A stretch of 64,000 nt of DNA from Heligmosomoides polygyrus polygyrus (taxonomy: Eukaryota > Nematoda > Chromadorea > Rhabditida > Heligmosomidae), in assembly GCA_947396885.1 (NCBI GenBank), contig OX377206.1, positions 85,309,960-85,373,959 of the forward strand. Reading direction: 5' to 3'. The notes under the pieces were generated by a model that saw only the letters and a program-made list of their open reading frames with translations, ran no database searches and was not told where the DNA came from. A program made the position numbers and the translations under genes. This document shows, in pieces, positions 31,413-42,197 of the stretch (the stretch's first letter is position 1; each line of letters opens with the position of its first letter).

Positions 31413-32754
31413 GGTGTGAAAACATTTTCTGTTTTGGTTACCGATTCTTCTCGTTTTTCTCTTCTTAAGAACCTAGTTAACAGCAGTTATGCGTAGCATA
31501 AGCATCTGTTTCCTGTGTAAATTTGTCTGTATTGGTTATGCTTGCTCGCGTTGTATACGAAGAAAACTGTTTAATGAAGCATGGCTATACAAAACTATCC
31601 CCCGGGTAATCAAACCTAAACGTCACAAAAGGCTACCATATATAAAATTATGGGTAATGCTGTAGACTGTGTGTAGGGGCAGCAGGGTTACCCAATTTTA
31701 TAATAAATCGCCAGGCTGTTGGGTTTACCCCAGTCTCATGGTTGTTCAGAAGCTCCAAAACCGTACATAATGAGACCACTCCGGACTTCTCGACTCCTGT
31801 AGTCTCCTCCAAGCTACTGGTGATTCTCTTTTTTTTAATTGATGGATGATTCTGTGTGGTCTTCTTCTTTGATAGCATTTTATCGATCTTTTTTTATTAA
31901 GATTTTCCGTATTAGTTGTTCTGGTTTTGACGTGTTGCTAGTATGCATATGTTAGCTATGCTTGTCACTGTTTTTGAGCGTCTAGAACGTATATATCAAA
32001 TAAAATAAGTAAATAAATATACTGACGGGTTTTGGATGTGATGGAATCAAGTAGTGTAGATGGAATAGACCAAGTAGTAATAATTTCTGTTTTATGTGCT
32101 CCAGGAGGAATTGAGTAAAACATCCAAAATGAGTGTCTGTCATTAGGTGATTTTTCTTCTTCACTTCGAATCTGACTATTTCCCGTCAAGTGTTTCTAAG
32201 AGAGTGTGATACATAATCTGAAAAAAAAATCCGGAAAGTTGATTCTGCTAAACAGTGGGAGTTACTAGGAATGGCACTGAAGCCCTTCAATTCGAAGCCT
32301 GGGTGCAGTCGTAGTCCAAGTGATGTCTTGTCCCACCTCCCTTCACACTTAATATCGCTGACAGCCCAGATGTCCTTTCGTCGTGTTGTTATGGTACTTA
32401 TATCGTTTTATAGGGAAGGTTAGGCATAGCAGAGCAAATAACTACCCGAGTGTGGGTACTCCCCCAAACTAGGATTCCACTCAGGAATTGATTTGTTATA
32501 AGCTGCACTCTTCAGCATAATTATCATTGCGGAAATGCAGATATGGCTCTGGGGAAGCATGAATTTCACCACCATCACGTAGAATCGCTGACACGTGCAA
32601 CTTTTTCTGTAAGTGGTTTCTTATTCCGTGGAAAATTGAGGCGTACGTTTAGTACTTTAATACTTGATGCTTGCGCTGTGTTGAAAGAGCTAAAAAGCCC
32701 CTAGAAAGAATAACTATGAAGGCAGTGAAACACAGCAATTCGAGTATTTCCAAA

Positions 32755-33014
32755 TGCAAAATCTTTCCATCAAATAACAAAATGAATACATAACGTGTGT
32801 ATGGGGAGGGGTACTCTGTAATCATGTCTCTTGTTGGGAACAACGTCGATCAAACCGAAGAAGGTAGGAGAATGCTGAGTAGAACTTTTGCTTTTTTTCA
32901 AACGCACATTGCTTTGTTTTGATTTCCAGACAAATGTCATGCGAAGAAGTTCAGCGAAAAGCTAATAATGTTAACGTCTTGTTTCTTGTAACGTCATCGG
33001 ATGCCAGATTTCTT
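32755..33014 (+). pseudogene. Rab6-like exons, unit B set 2
   Basis: The AKSFHQITK stretch is followed by TGA. The acceptor is mutated (TTTCCA). The G4 region follows with a frame shift (GTTGGGAACAACGTCGATC). The second exon, from about 32931, reads RQMSCEEVQRKANNVNVLFL. Clearly decayed. Confidence 0.55.
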
Positions 33015-34346
33015 AATGGGATGAAAAGTAGCTGGAAGATAACTGCAGATCTGTTCCAGTGTTGTTCAGCTGTGTAAGTTATGGTGGTTTCCGACGAGTA
33101 TAAGGAAAATTCTAGACTAAGCTGGATTCCGATTAAAATGAAAACTTGTTCAACTTGGTAAGATAGTGAAATGCATAGCTTTTGCTGATGACTTGAAAAT
33201 TTACCATAGCTCACCAATCCATAATCAAAACCTTCTACAGCGAGCTATAGATGCTGTTGATCGCTGGTCCCATGAGTGGCAGCTTCCTTTGTCAAAAGAG
33301 AAAACTAAGGTGCTCCATTTAGGAAGAACAAATCCCGGCTACACATACAAGTTAGGTGAAAATGAGATTACAAGCACTGATCAAACAACAGATCTTGGGT
33401 TCCTCCTCGATGCAAATTTGGCTTTGGACGCGCATTGTGGACAAATTGCAAATAAAGCGATGGCTGTAGTACACAATCTCTTTAGAAGTCTTTCTACAAA
33501 AAAGCACTCTGTCTTAAAGCTTATAAGACTTACGTTAGGTCGATACTTGAGTATGGAACAACAATTTTTTATACAGTTAAGAAGAAGAATATACTTAGAC
33601 TTGAAAAGTCCAAAATAGCTTCACTAGAAAACTATTTATTAGGAAATGTGGCTTTGATTACTATGTTATTCCCAGCAGTGAAGCAAGAAGCAAACAACTC
33701 GGACTACAGACGCTTTCATTCAGATGAAGAATATACGACCTCGTAATGGTACACAAAATTCTCCATGGTTTCCGTGGACTTGACAAACGTGATTTCTTCA
33801 TGGCGAAACCATCTAGAACCCGGAGGAGAGACGCTTTCACTAAGCACTGCAAAATCTTCAATTCGACATATTTTTTTTGTCAATAGAGCAGGTTCGGATT
33901 ATATGAAACTTGCCAAAAACTCAGTTATTCCGTACAACCAGAAGCCATTTATTACGAATGCAAGTCGATTCATAAATAATTCTAAGACATAACGAGATCT
34001 TGTGGCAGAGTCCCTCTTGGTCTGTTCTCCTTTCTATTCTTCATTCTCCGGGTGTTTGTTATCCCATGTACTTTCTAATCATTCTGTTACACTTTGGTGT
34101 GGATCGTTGGCCAATGTCGTGTGGATATCGTTGTATACTGTTTCTAATTATATTGTTCTTCACATGGATTTTAGCCATGTAATAAATAATAATAATGGGA
34201 TGAAAAGTAGCTGGCATCTAACTGCAGATCTGTTCCAGTGTTGTTCAGCTGTGTAAGTTATGGTGGTTTCCGACGAGTATAAGGAAAATTCTAGACTAAG
34301 CTGGATTGCGATTAAAATGAAAACTTGTTCAACTTGGTAAGATAGT
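33015..34346. repeat. 153-bp direct duplication flanking a LINE
   Basis: 33015-33167 and 34194-34346 both run from AATGGGATGAAAAGTAGCTG to CTTGGTAAGATAGT. They differ at about five positions, four of them clustered. Unit C (46315 on) and unit A (5455 on) have a single copy of this stretch, so the second copy arose with the LINE insertion. This is an unusually long target-site duplication. Confidence 0.85.
33168..34193 (+). mobile_element. CR1-like LINE, 5'-truncated
   Basis: Begins inside the RT core: CIAFADDLKIYH (the FADD catalytic motif), then SKEKTKVLHLGRTNPGYTYK and DLGFLLDANLALDAHCGQIA. After a frame shift it reads SILEYGTTIFYTVKKKN and a C-terminal FSMVSVDLTNVISSWRNH. It ends in the tail TAATAAATAATAATAAT. 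The reading frame is only lightly damaged. Family and structure match the copies at 11927-12732 and 37884-39240. Confidence 0.75.
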
Positions 34347-34646
34347 CCTGGTTTTAATGCGTAGTGATGTCGAAATTGAAATTACACCATACAGAAAGAT
34401 CACTAATTCGCCTTGAATGTTCGAGGAATAATTTGGAAAACCTGCAAATAAATTTCCTATGTTTAGATGTTTTTTCTTCTTAACTGCGATCCAGGTTCCG
34501 TCAGGTGCAAGGGATTAAAATGTGTGGTCTAAAAAATGTCCTACAAAAGTATCCTTTTGAACAATGCGTATTGTTATGAATGATATTGAAGTGCCCAGGG
34601 TCAGGAACGACTGAGTTCCATCTTCGACAATTCTTTTTTGTTTCAG

Positions 34647-34697
34647 GTGTTGCACCACTACTAGGAGTTATTCAAAAAGGCGCACGCATATGCAACT
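34647..34697 (+). pseudogene. Rab6-like LRPIAG exon, unit B (deleted)
   Basis: After TTTCAG, GTGTTGCACCACTACTAGG lacks about 13 bases compared with unit A. The frame is broken; the donor GTGAGT is kept. Confidence 0.5.
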
Positions 34698-34984
34698 GTG
34701 AGTCATTATTAGTTGTTGTCGTAAGATTTTTGGAATATTACGTTTTACCTGGATTAATAAGACCTTCCTAGTTTCCTTTGTCATCTGCTGCACTTAATTC
34801 ATCAACACATGCTTCAAAGGGGAGCAGTATTTCGGCGCTAGGTGGCCCGGTGGGTTAGGGTATGTTAAGAAGCCCATTGCGGTACGACGTATGATAAGCT
34901 CCAGCACCGATTAATCGGGAGGCAGTCGTTAGTCCCCACTCGGGTGCGCACTGACGATGCCGACAGTGCCTGCTGAGCCAATTA

Positions 34985-36107
34985 GCGTCGACTCGCGCGG
35001 TGACACCCGCCGCTTCGCGCTGAGCCAGGCAGCCCTCTCCGCGGAGAGCTAGGAGGTTCAGACGGCTTGGCGTAGTGGCGGTCCAGAAATTCGAATTTTT
35101 GTGGACCGTATCACCTCCTTGATTAGGATTTCGAGCTCTTTCGAATGAGTCAAGAAAGGATACTGCCTCAGCAATCCTCAAGGCAAATCTTTTCAGGAGC
35201 TGCTTATCTTCGTTTAAATCTTTTTAGGTGCTGCTCGTTTTTCGTTCGTTATCAGTCTTTATTTATAGTAGGACTAACTGCGAGGCATGCTTCCTGGCTA
35301 AAATTGCACGAAGAAATCAGTTAGGTAGAGGAGAAATCTTTTAAAAGAAGTCCAAACGCATTAGTTCCAATATGATATATTTTAAGCATTTTGTAACAGA
35401 TTTTTCTATGGAACCTAATAATGCATAAGATCATATCTTTCGGGACTAAGACTGAAAAGGTAGCTCACCAAATCTAGTGCTCATCGAGAATAAATTTTTT
35501 ACACAATACTTAAAATTGCTCGTCCACTGACGTGCCTTGACATCTTGCTACAGAATTTCCTTATTTCTCCGATATTAATTCTTCTTGAATGGTACCGCCC
35601 GACGAACCTATCGGAGACAGTTGACCTTATTTACTATAAATTTTACTACAGCTATAATATCTCGATATCTCTCTGACTGAAGGATCATGATGTTATTTTC
35701 AAAAAAGATGGTCACTTGGGGTTCTCTTACAAGGTCTCTCATCTACCTAATTGGACCCTTCGCGTAATTTTAGCCTGGAAGCATGCGTTAGTCCTTATAT
35801 AGGTAAAAACTGATGCTTAACGAAAAATAGAGCGCCTAAAAAATCGCTTTGAGGGTTGTCGAGGCAGGATCCTTCTCTGGCTCAATCGGAGGAGCTCGAA
35901 ATTCAGATAGGAGGTGGTAGGGTCCACATCAATCCAAATTTCTGGACTGCCACTGCAAGCCCTCTGATCCTCCTAGCTCTCTATCGATTGTAATAACACC
36001 AAATCTGGTCAACCTGCGGGCTCCAGTGGTCGGCCAGGTCATCATGGCCTCCTGCCAGGGCTGGCAGACCTCTCCGCAAAGCGGCGGGTGTCACGGCGTG
36101 AGTCGAT
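34985..36107. mobile_element. DNA element with about 400-bp inverted ends
   Basis: The left arm (about 34985-35370) and right arm (about 35690-36107) are imperfect inverted copies. Both start TCGACTC, then GTGACACCCGCCGC. Shared inner marks are AGAGCTAGGAGG, GTCCAGAAATT, TTTCGAGCTC and GGCTAAAATT. The right arm has an extra 85 bp or so. The middle 320 bp is AT-rich. No transposase. It replaced part of unit B, including the left end of MITE M. Confidence 0.6.
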
Positions 36108-36842
36108 AGGTAGACACGGTTTCTGGACAAGGAAAGGAACTCCGCGGTCTGACTGATCTAACTTACTCGTTTTCATGTACCTTGGCCATATGCAGCGGGC
36201 ACCAGCCCGCTTAGTACCGTTTCTTACAGGGTAGGTCACAGTGGAAGTCAATTAATCGAAGATGTGAAAAGATACAACTACATGGTAAGTTGCTAGCTAA
36301 AATAGTGTGAAACGTGTAAAATTTCGCACATCACGTTTTGTCTTGATCCCTCGAGGATATCTGTGTCCAAGCAGTGGTTTTCTGCCTCTTTGCTCGTTTT
36401 TCTTATTTTAGTTTAGATTTATTTGAGGTAGACGCTATTGCCTGCGCGAGGTTCTCCACTCGCTAACGCACCACAAGCCGCTTGGTGCCGATGCGCATCG
36501 CCTTTTCTGTTGTAACCTACCTATCATCTTTAATCCTCCACGTAGGAATGTCCCAAGTAGCTTCCTACCTGCTACATCCTTTTCCTACTCGTTCATTTTC
36601 ATTAGTGATTTCTCGGGACACGTGTTTTGCACTTGCTTTTGTGCGAGCTCTACTCATCGAGCCCCCTACGCCAAAGTTTGGATTTGAAAATCTCTGGGAC
36701 CATCCTTTTATAGAACTTAAAAGTGATTCATTCATAGCGCGAAGCAACGAAGACGAAGCAGTGGTGTATCAGAGTAGTGGTCTTATTTACATGACATAAT
36801 GTTTTGTGTTGTAGGCATTGTGACTGTGTGTGTTTGTTTCCT

Positions 36843-37038
36843 AGGAGAATCATCTGCTCGAAGCAACGAAGAAGAAATCGTTGTGATCGAACATCATGAA
36901 TACGGTAATCAAGCAGCGGCAGATCGTTGCAGATGGCAGCACATTGTTGCCCCTATTCGTCTCCTCAGTCGATTCGATATCGACTATCGTGTTGCTGTTT
37001 TTCTCTTCTTTATTGACTTATTATATGTTCAGGAATGA
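36843..37038 (+). pseudogene. conserved exon-like stretch, unit B
   Basis: Unit B version of the 8619-8791 stretch: SSARSNEEEIVVIEHHEYG, NQAAADRCRW and SRFDIDYRVAVF. See that entry for the tentative Rab6-tail idea. Confidence 0.3.
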
Positions 37039-37883
37039 ACTTCACACATTTGGAAGGTGTTTGTAATCATATAGTTCGACAAGCTTCGATGATGGAAGCG
37101 TATACGAAAAGGAAATAAATGTTAGGATGATCGAAAACCTTGTCTTTCGTGAATTTCTCTCACGTTGGATTGAGCATTTGCAGACTACTTACGTGTTCTG
37201 ATATGATCACGACTTGCTGCTCATCTTCCTTTTGCTTCGAACTGATTGTTGTAAAAATGTACGCCTAAAAAGAACACTGAAAAGATAGCTATATGTCACT
37301 ACATGTCCAGCAAAAGAAGACGTCTACGAAAGCCAGAACAGTGTGAATGAAAACTCAACAGTTGCGGAAATGATGTGATAGATGAAATAAAATGTTGGGG
37401 TTCCAAATATTTTTATTCTGGCGGAAGTTCTTTCCTTTTATTACGTGGCTTTTTGAAGTTGTTGAAGTTTGAGTATCGATTATCCGAAGTACACTTATTC
37501 AATGATTTGGCTACGTATCCACCAGAAGATTTGAGATATTTCGGGGATGAGCACTAATAGATACTATGCCATGTAAGGATAAGTGATAGAAAAAGTTAAA
37601 ATAGGAGGTAACATGAAAACACCATTCAGGAAGTCAGGAAAGAGCCCTATATGCTTACCTCTTTGTTGTGCTTTAAGACACATTTTACTATTTTTGTCTA
37701 AAAATAATTTTATAAAATTTTTACACTTATTCGGGTGGGTGAACTAAAAAACTAAGGAAAGTTATGCCAAATTTTCCTTGAGCAAAAAGTTATTCTAACC
37801 ATCTTATTAAGCCTGCAGTTTAACCTGCCTGACGTCGTTTCTATTTGAAAGAGTGCGCTTTGATCTGAAAAGCCTTGAAGCTA

Positions 37884-39240
37884 TTTATTTATTTATTCAA
37901 GACATGGGCGGTAGCCACACGTGGAAATATATTGTTAAAAGCATCGTTCAAGGAGTGATAAAAACTACAGAGGAAGGAATACAAAAAAAACCCATCGATG
38001 TTCATTGCAAACGCAACAGTAGATTCTTGAAGCCACGCAGGGATAAACAAAAGGCGTCTTGATTTGCATTCAAAGTAAGGTTGAACTCCCTTATGCTCCT
38101 GTAAGTGAAGAAAGTTGTTCTGGCTCGCGATTTTACAACCGCAACGGAGTCTGAGTTTGCCTCTCTTATTCCTTGCCGAAGATGAACCGAAAAAGCAGAG
38201 TGGGTTAATAGAAACCCTCCCTATGAGTATTTTTAAAAACATAAAAAGTTCGAATATCTTCCGTCTACGGTGAAGACTTGGTAAAGACAACATTTTGGCT
38301 CTCTCAGCACTGGTAACTAGCAGTAACTGATGCCGTATCATCTCATCAAAAGCTTACGAGTAAAGCTTTTTTGAACGCTTTCCAGAAGTCTGATGTCTTT
38401 TTTCCTTGTGAGGTTGAAGACAGTGGTTCCGCACTCTACGATGGGCCTTTCATATCTCTTATATGTTCGAAGAAGAATATGAGGATCTCTGCTTCTCAAG
38501 GCCTTGAAAAGGCTACAGATACGATAGGGAGCCTTTTTCACCAGTGTTTTATAGTGCAGGTCAAACCTCAAATCCCTAGACATCAAGAAGCTTAGACCAT
38601 GAACATCATTTACTGACTGCAAAGTGACACCTCTCATTTTATATGCAGGGTTGCCACCGGCGCGGTTTGCTTCAATAATGAAACAATGCGATTTTTCTGC
38701 TGCCAAAGGTAGTTCCCATCTTTCAGCCTAGGAATCTGTAACTGTTCAGCGCTGCTTGGATAGAAACTGAATCATCTGTCTTCTCAATGGTCTTGTAAAT
38801 CTTGATGTCGTCGGCGTGCCTCTAGCAAGCGACTCCGAACCTTGAAACCGAATGCGCCAATTCAAAGGTGTAGAAAGAAAACAGAAACAGCAAAAAAGAA
38901 AGTACTCCCTCTTGCGGTACTTCGCTGAGAGTTCTAAAGACAGTGGAATACTGTCCCTCAACTTTGACTAGGTATGTCCTTTCTGAGAGAAAGTTTCGTA
39001 TCCTGTCCACTATCATGTGGTGATTCCCACCATTTCCAGGTTTTGCAGAAGTTTCGTTAGTGGAACTCTATCAATAACTTTAGAGAAGTCGAAATTTATA
39101 ACATCTGTACGCTTCTCTTCCTCTACAGCTTTTGTTCAGTCACTCAGTGGAGTGATATTGTCTGTCTCGATGAATCTTCCTTTCAAGAATCCAAGCTGAT
39201 TACAGGAGATAACCTTCTTCTCTTCCAGATGAAAAGTATG
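37884..39240 (-). mobile_element. CR1-like LINE fragment
   Basis: Minus strand, with its tail (AATAAATAAATAAA when reverse-complemented) at 37884. Reading from about 39205 down: NQLGFLKGRFIETDNI, TDVINFDFSKVIDRVPL (RT motif A with the catalytic Asp), DRIRNFLSERTYLVKVEGQY, SEVPQEGVL (motif B), RHADDIKIYK (motif C, HADD), then KAPYRICSLFKALRSRDPHI, LLRTYKRYERPIVECGT and LLESVQKSFTRKLL. Several stops and shifts. Same clade as the other two LINE tails, but it keeps more of the RT. Confidence 0.75.
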
Positions 39241-39241
39241 T

Positions 39242-39282
39242 GGTACATGATCCGAAGCCGGATCCGCTTTCGGATCATGTAC
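39242..39282. repeat. 17-bp hairpin at LINE/RTE junction
   Basis: GGTACATGATCCGAAGC and GCTTTCGGATCATGTACC pair with one bulged base. It lies exactly between the CR1-like and RTE fragments, as a junction product of insertion would. Confidence 0.7.
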
Positions 39283-42019
39283 CGCTTACTGTACCACTTA
39301 CCACGTATTTGATCACATAGGTCTGCGGACGTCTGCGACTGAAGCGATTTGGCTCCGTGTCAGTTTTGACTGTATTCGTCGCGTATGCCCCAACATCCGA
39401 CTACGACGACGAAGATGTCGAAGCCTTCTACGTGGAGCTGGACAAGTTCTATAAGGAAGATCACACCTTCTACAAGATGATCGTCGGCGACTTTAACGCC
39501 AAGATCGGACCGCGAAGGTCGCCGGAAGAACTTCACATCGGAACCCATGGTTTGGAGTGGAACGAGCAAGGTGAAAGGCTGTCTGAGTTCATCATGTCGA
39601 CCAAGGCCATCCATGGAAACTCGCAGTTCCACAAGCCTCCCTCCCTACGATGGACCTGGGAATCCCCGGTGGCTAGTTCCACAACGAGATCGACCACATC
39701 ATCTTCAACCGCAAGTATTGCCTGACCGACGTCTCCGTTGTCCCCAAGTTCTACACGGGATCGGACCACCACCTCCTTCGCACGAGGTTCCGCTTTTCGC
39801 GTCAAGGAGAGAGGGCCGCAAAGTTCAAGAAGAGGAGTCCCAGAACAACCATCAACTGGGACATGTACACCTCTCTTGCCGGCCTTTGGGAAGATACCGT
39901 TATGGACAACATCGACGAGGAATACGACCGCTTCGTGCACCATCTCCACGATAGTGCTAAGGGAGCCGAGAGCTTGAAGACCACCAAGAGACGCCTGTCT
40001 CCGGAAACTCTCGAGCTGATACGCCAGCGTGGAGCAGCACGAGCGTCAGGCAACTACCAACTGACGTCCGAGCTTGCGAAGCTATGCAGAGCGGCGATAA
40101 AGGAGGATCTTAAGGAGAGAATGGCGAAAGCGTTGGCTGAAGCAGCAGAGGAGGGGGGGGAGGGGTTCAGCATCCGCAATGCCCGCCGGAACTTCGCCAA
40201 CTTCAAGACCAAGATGACCTCTCTCCGACGTCCGACGGAACCCGTCTCCTCCTCCAGAAGGGCCATGGAGAAGGTCATCCACGACTTCTATCCGATCTCT
40301 TCGATAGCCACGTCCACCTGCCCCCATGCCATCTTCCGCAGTATGGATACGTCGTTCCTTCTGTTCTGTCTTAAGAAATCCGACACGCTATCGTCGGTGA
40401 AGAAACGTACAGCATCCGCCCGGTCCCGACAGGATCAGACCCGAACACCTGAAGAACCTCCCGCCAACGCTCATCAACACCCTGGCGCGGCTCTTCACCC
40501 GCTACCTGTCGGAGTGCAAGGTTTCATCTCAGTGGAAGACCTGCAAGACCGTCTTGTTGTACAAGAAGGGAGACGTGCACGACATTGGCAACTATCGCCC
40601 GATCTTCCTGCTGTACGTGTCCTCTACAAGCTGTTCACTCGTGTGATCCTGATAGGATTAGCAGGACGCTGGTCGAAGGACAGCCATGCGAGCAAGCAGG
40701 ATTTCGGAGAGGATTCAGCACGATCGACCACATACACATCATTACGAATCTCATCGAAGTGTCGCGAAAGTACGAGCTCACGCTGTGCCTTACGTTCATC
40801 AACCTAAAGAAGGCATTCGACTCCTCGAAACAAGCGGTCATCGACGCCCTGCTCACTCAGGGTGTTCCTACTCAGTACATCAGAATCTTCCGAGAGCTGT
40901 ACAATGGATTCATGACCAAGATCTCACCATTCTACAACGACGTCGTCATCGACGTGAAGAGAGCTGATCGGCAGGGGGATACCATATCCCCGAAGCTCTT
41001 CAGCGCCATCCTCGAAGACGTCATGCGCGAACTAGAATGGGAAGGCATGGGAGTGAAGGTTGACGGCTGGCAACTGCACCATCTTCGCTTCGCTGACGAC
41101 ATCGTGCTCATAACACCGAGCATCAGCCAGGCGGAGCGAATGCTGGTCAACTTCGATCGCGGTGTGGGCACTTTGGACTGCAACTGAATCGTACGATGAC
41201 GATGTTCATGAGGAACAGACAAATTTCTGATGCCCCATTTTCGCTCAACGGAACGAACATCTCCGAATGCTCCAGCTATGTGTATCTAGATCGCGAAGTC
41301 AACATGGCCAACGACCTAGCACCAGAGCTAAGCAGGAGGAAACGGCGGCTTGGGGAGCTTCCAAGAGCGTCGGAGAAGTCGCGGAGAAGACGAAGAACGT
41401 CCGACTCCGTGCCCACTTGTTCGACTCTACCGTTTTTCCTGCCCTAACATACGCCTCAGAGACCTGGGCTATACGAAAGCAGGATGAACACGCGATCAGC
41501 GTCGCGCAGCGTGGAATCGAGAGGACGATGCACTGAGTGACACGACTCACGCAAGTGAGAGAAGGTCTCCGGAGTTCCGAGCTTCACTGATGTTCGAAGA
41601 TCAGAGACGCTGTCGCGTGGGCCAAGTTGTCGAAAATTAGGTGGGCCGGCCACTAATGCGCTTCGCAAATACCCGCTGAACGAGAGTCGTTACCAACTGG
41701 ACTCCGCGGTATGTCAAGAGAACACCAGGATGCTCACCAACGCGTTGGTCGGACTTCTTGGTGAAAGCCCTGAACGACCAATATGACGCTCTTCGTGTCC
41801 CTTGAGCGAGGAGGTTCCATTGGAGCACTCTAGCATGCGACAGGTACGAATGGAGACGCTGCTGGCGCCCGCTCGATCAAGTAGATGATCAACGGGACGA
41901 CAGGTGGTACAGATGGTACATAATCCGGCGACACTGAGTACCTGTTTGACCACTCCGCGATACAGTAGGTTAAGGCAACACAGACACAACAAGGACCGAA
42001 ACACAAAAAATTAAAAAAG
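39283..42019 (+). pseudogene. RTE-type LINE, decayed
   Basis: An endonuclease/RT element broken into at least five frames. 39357-39725 holds the late endonuclease (VFVAYAPTSDYDD, MIVGDFNAKIG). 39760-40300 holds HHLLRTRF and the linker (INWDMYTSLAGLWEDTV, RRLSPETLELIRQRG). The RT follows from about 40400 (APGPDRIRPEHLK in another frame, GFRRGFSTIDHIH, CLTFINLKKAFDS, RQGDTISPKLFSAIL, LRFADDIVLI). 41196-41536 holds the thumb (NGTNISECSSYVYLD, FPALTYASETWAI). The C-terminal end is at 41640-41900 (HWSTLACDRYEWRRCWRPL). The 5' end is missing. It ends in a short A-rich tail before R. Confidence 0.8.
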
Positions 42020-42197
42020 TCAGTCTAGAACAGTGTTCAATTTGATTTGGAAGTTTCCAATTCGACGCGAAAATGGTATATAGAAATTGGAAGTCCTCCG
42101 ATGGGGAGATGTGAGTAGTCTCACGTTTTCACAGTTCACATTTACTGCACCCCCGTTATTGTGCTGAAATTTGAACACCTCTGACACCTTCGCGCCA

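Larger units (their letters stand above)
30939..37560 (+). repeat. Rab6-like tandem unit B, main part
   Basis: Resumes at CATGCCCATCC and follows unit A order: the GCATGCCTAGGAAGGGAA mark, exon set 1, exon set 2, LRPIAG exon, MITE M right end, the CCACGTAGGAATGTCCCAAG block and the EEIVVIE stretch. It is interrupted by a LINE (33168-34193, with duplicated flank) and by a long-TIR element (34985-36107), which replaced about 280 bp. Confidence 0.75.
37650..42197 (+). repeat. repeat R, copy 3 (truncated, interrupted)
   Basis: R sequence at 37650-37883 and 42020-42197, continuing at 45346-45445. The first join restores CTTGAAGCTA followed by TCTAGAACAGTGTTCAATT. Confidence 0.65.
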
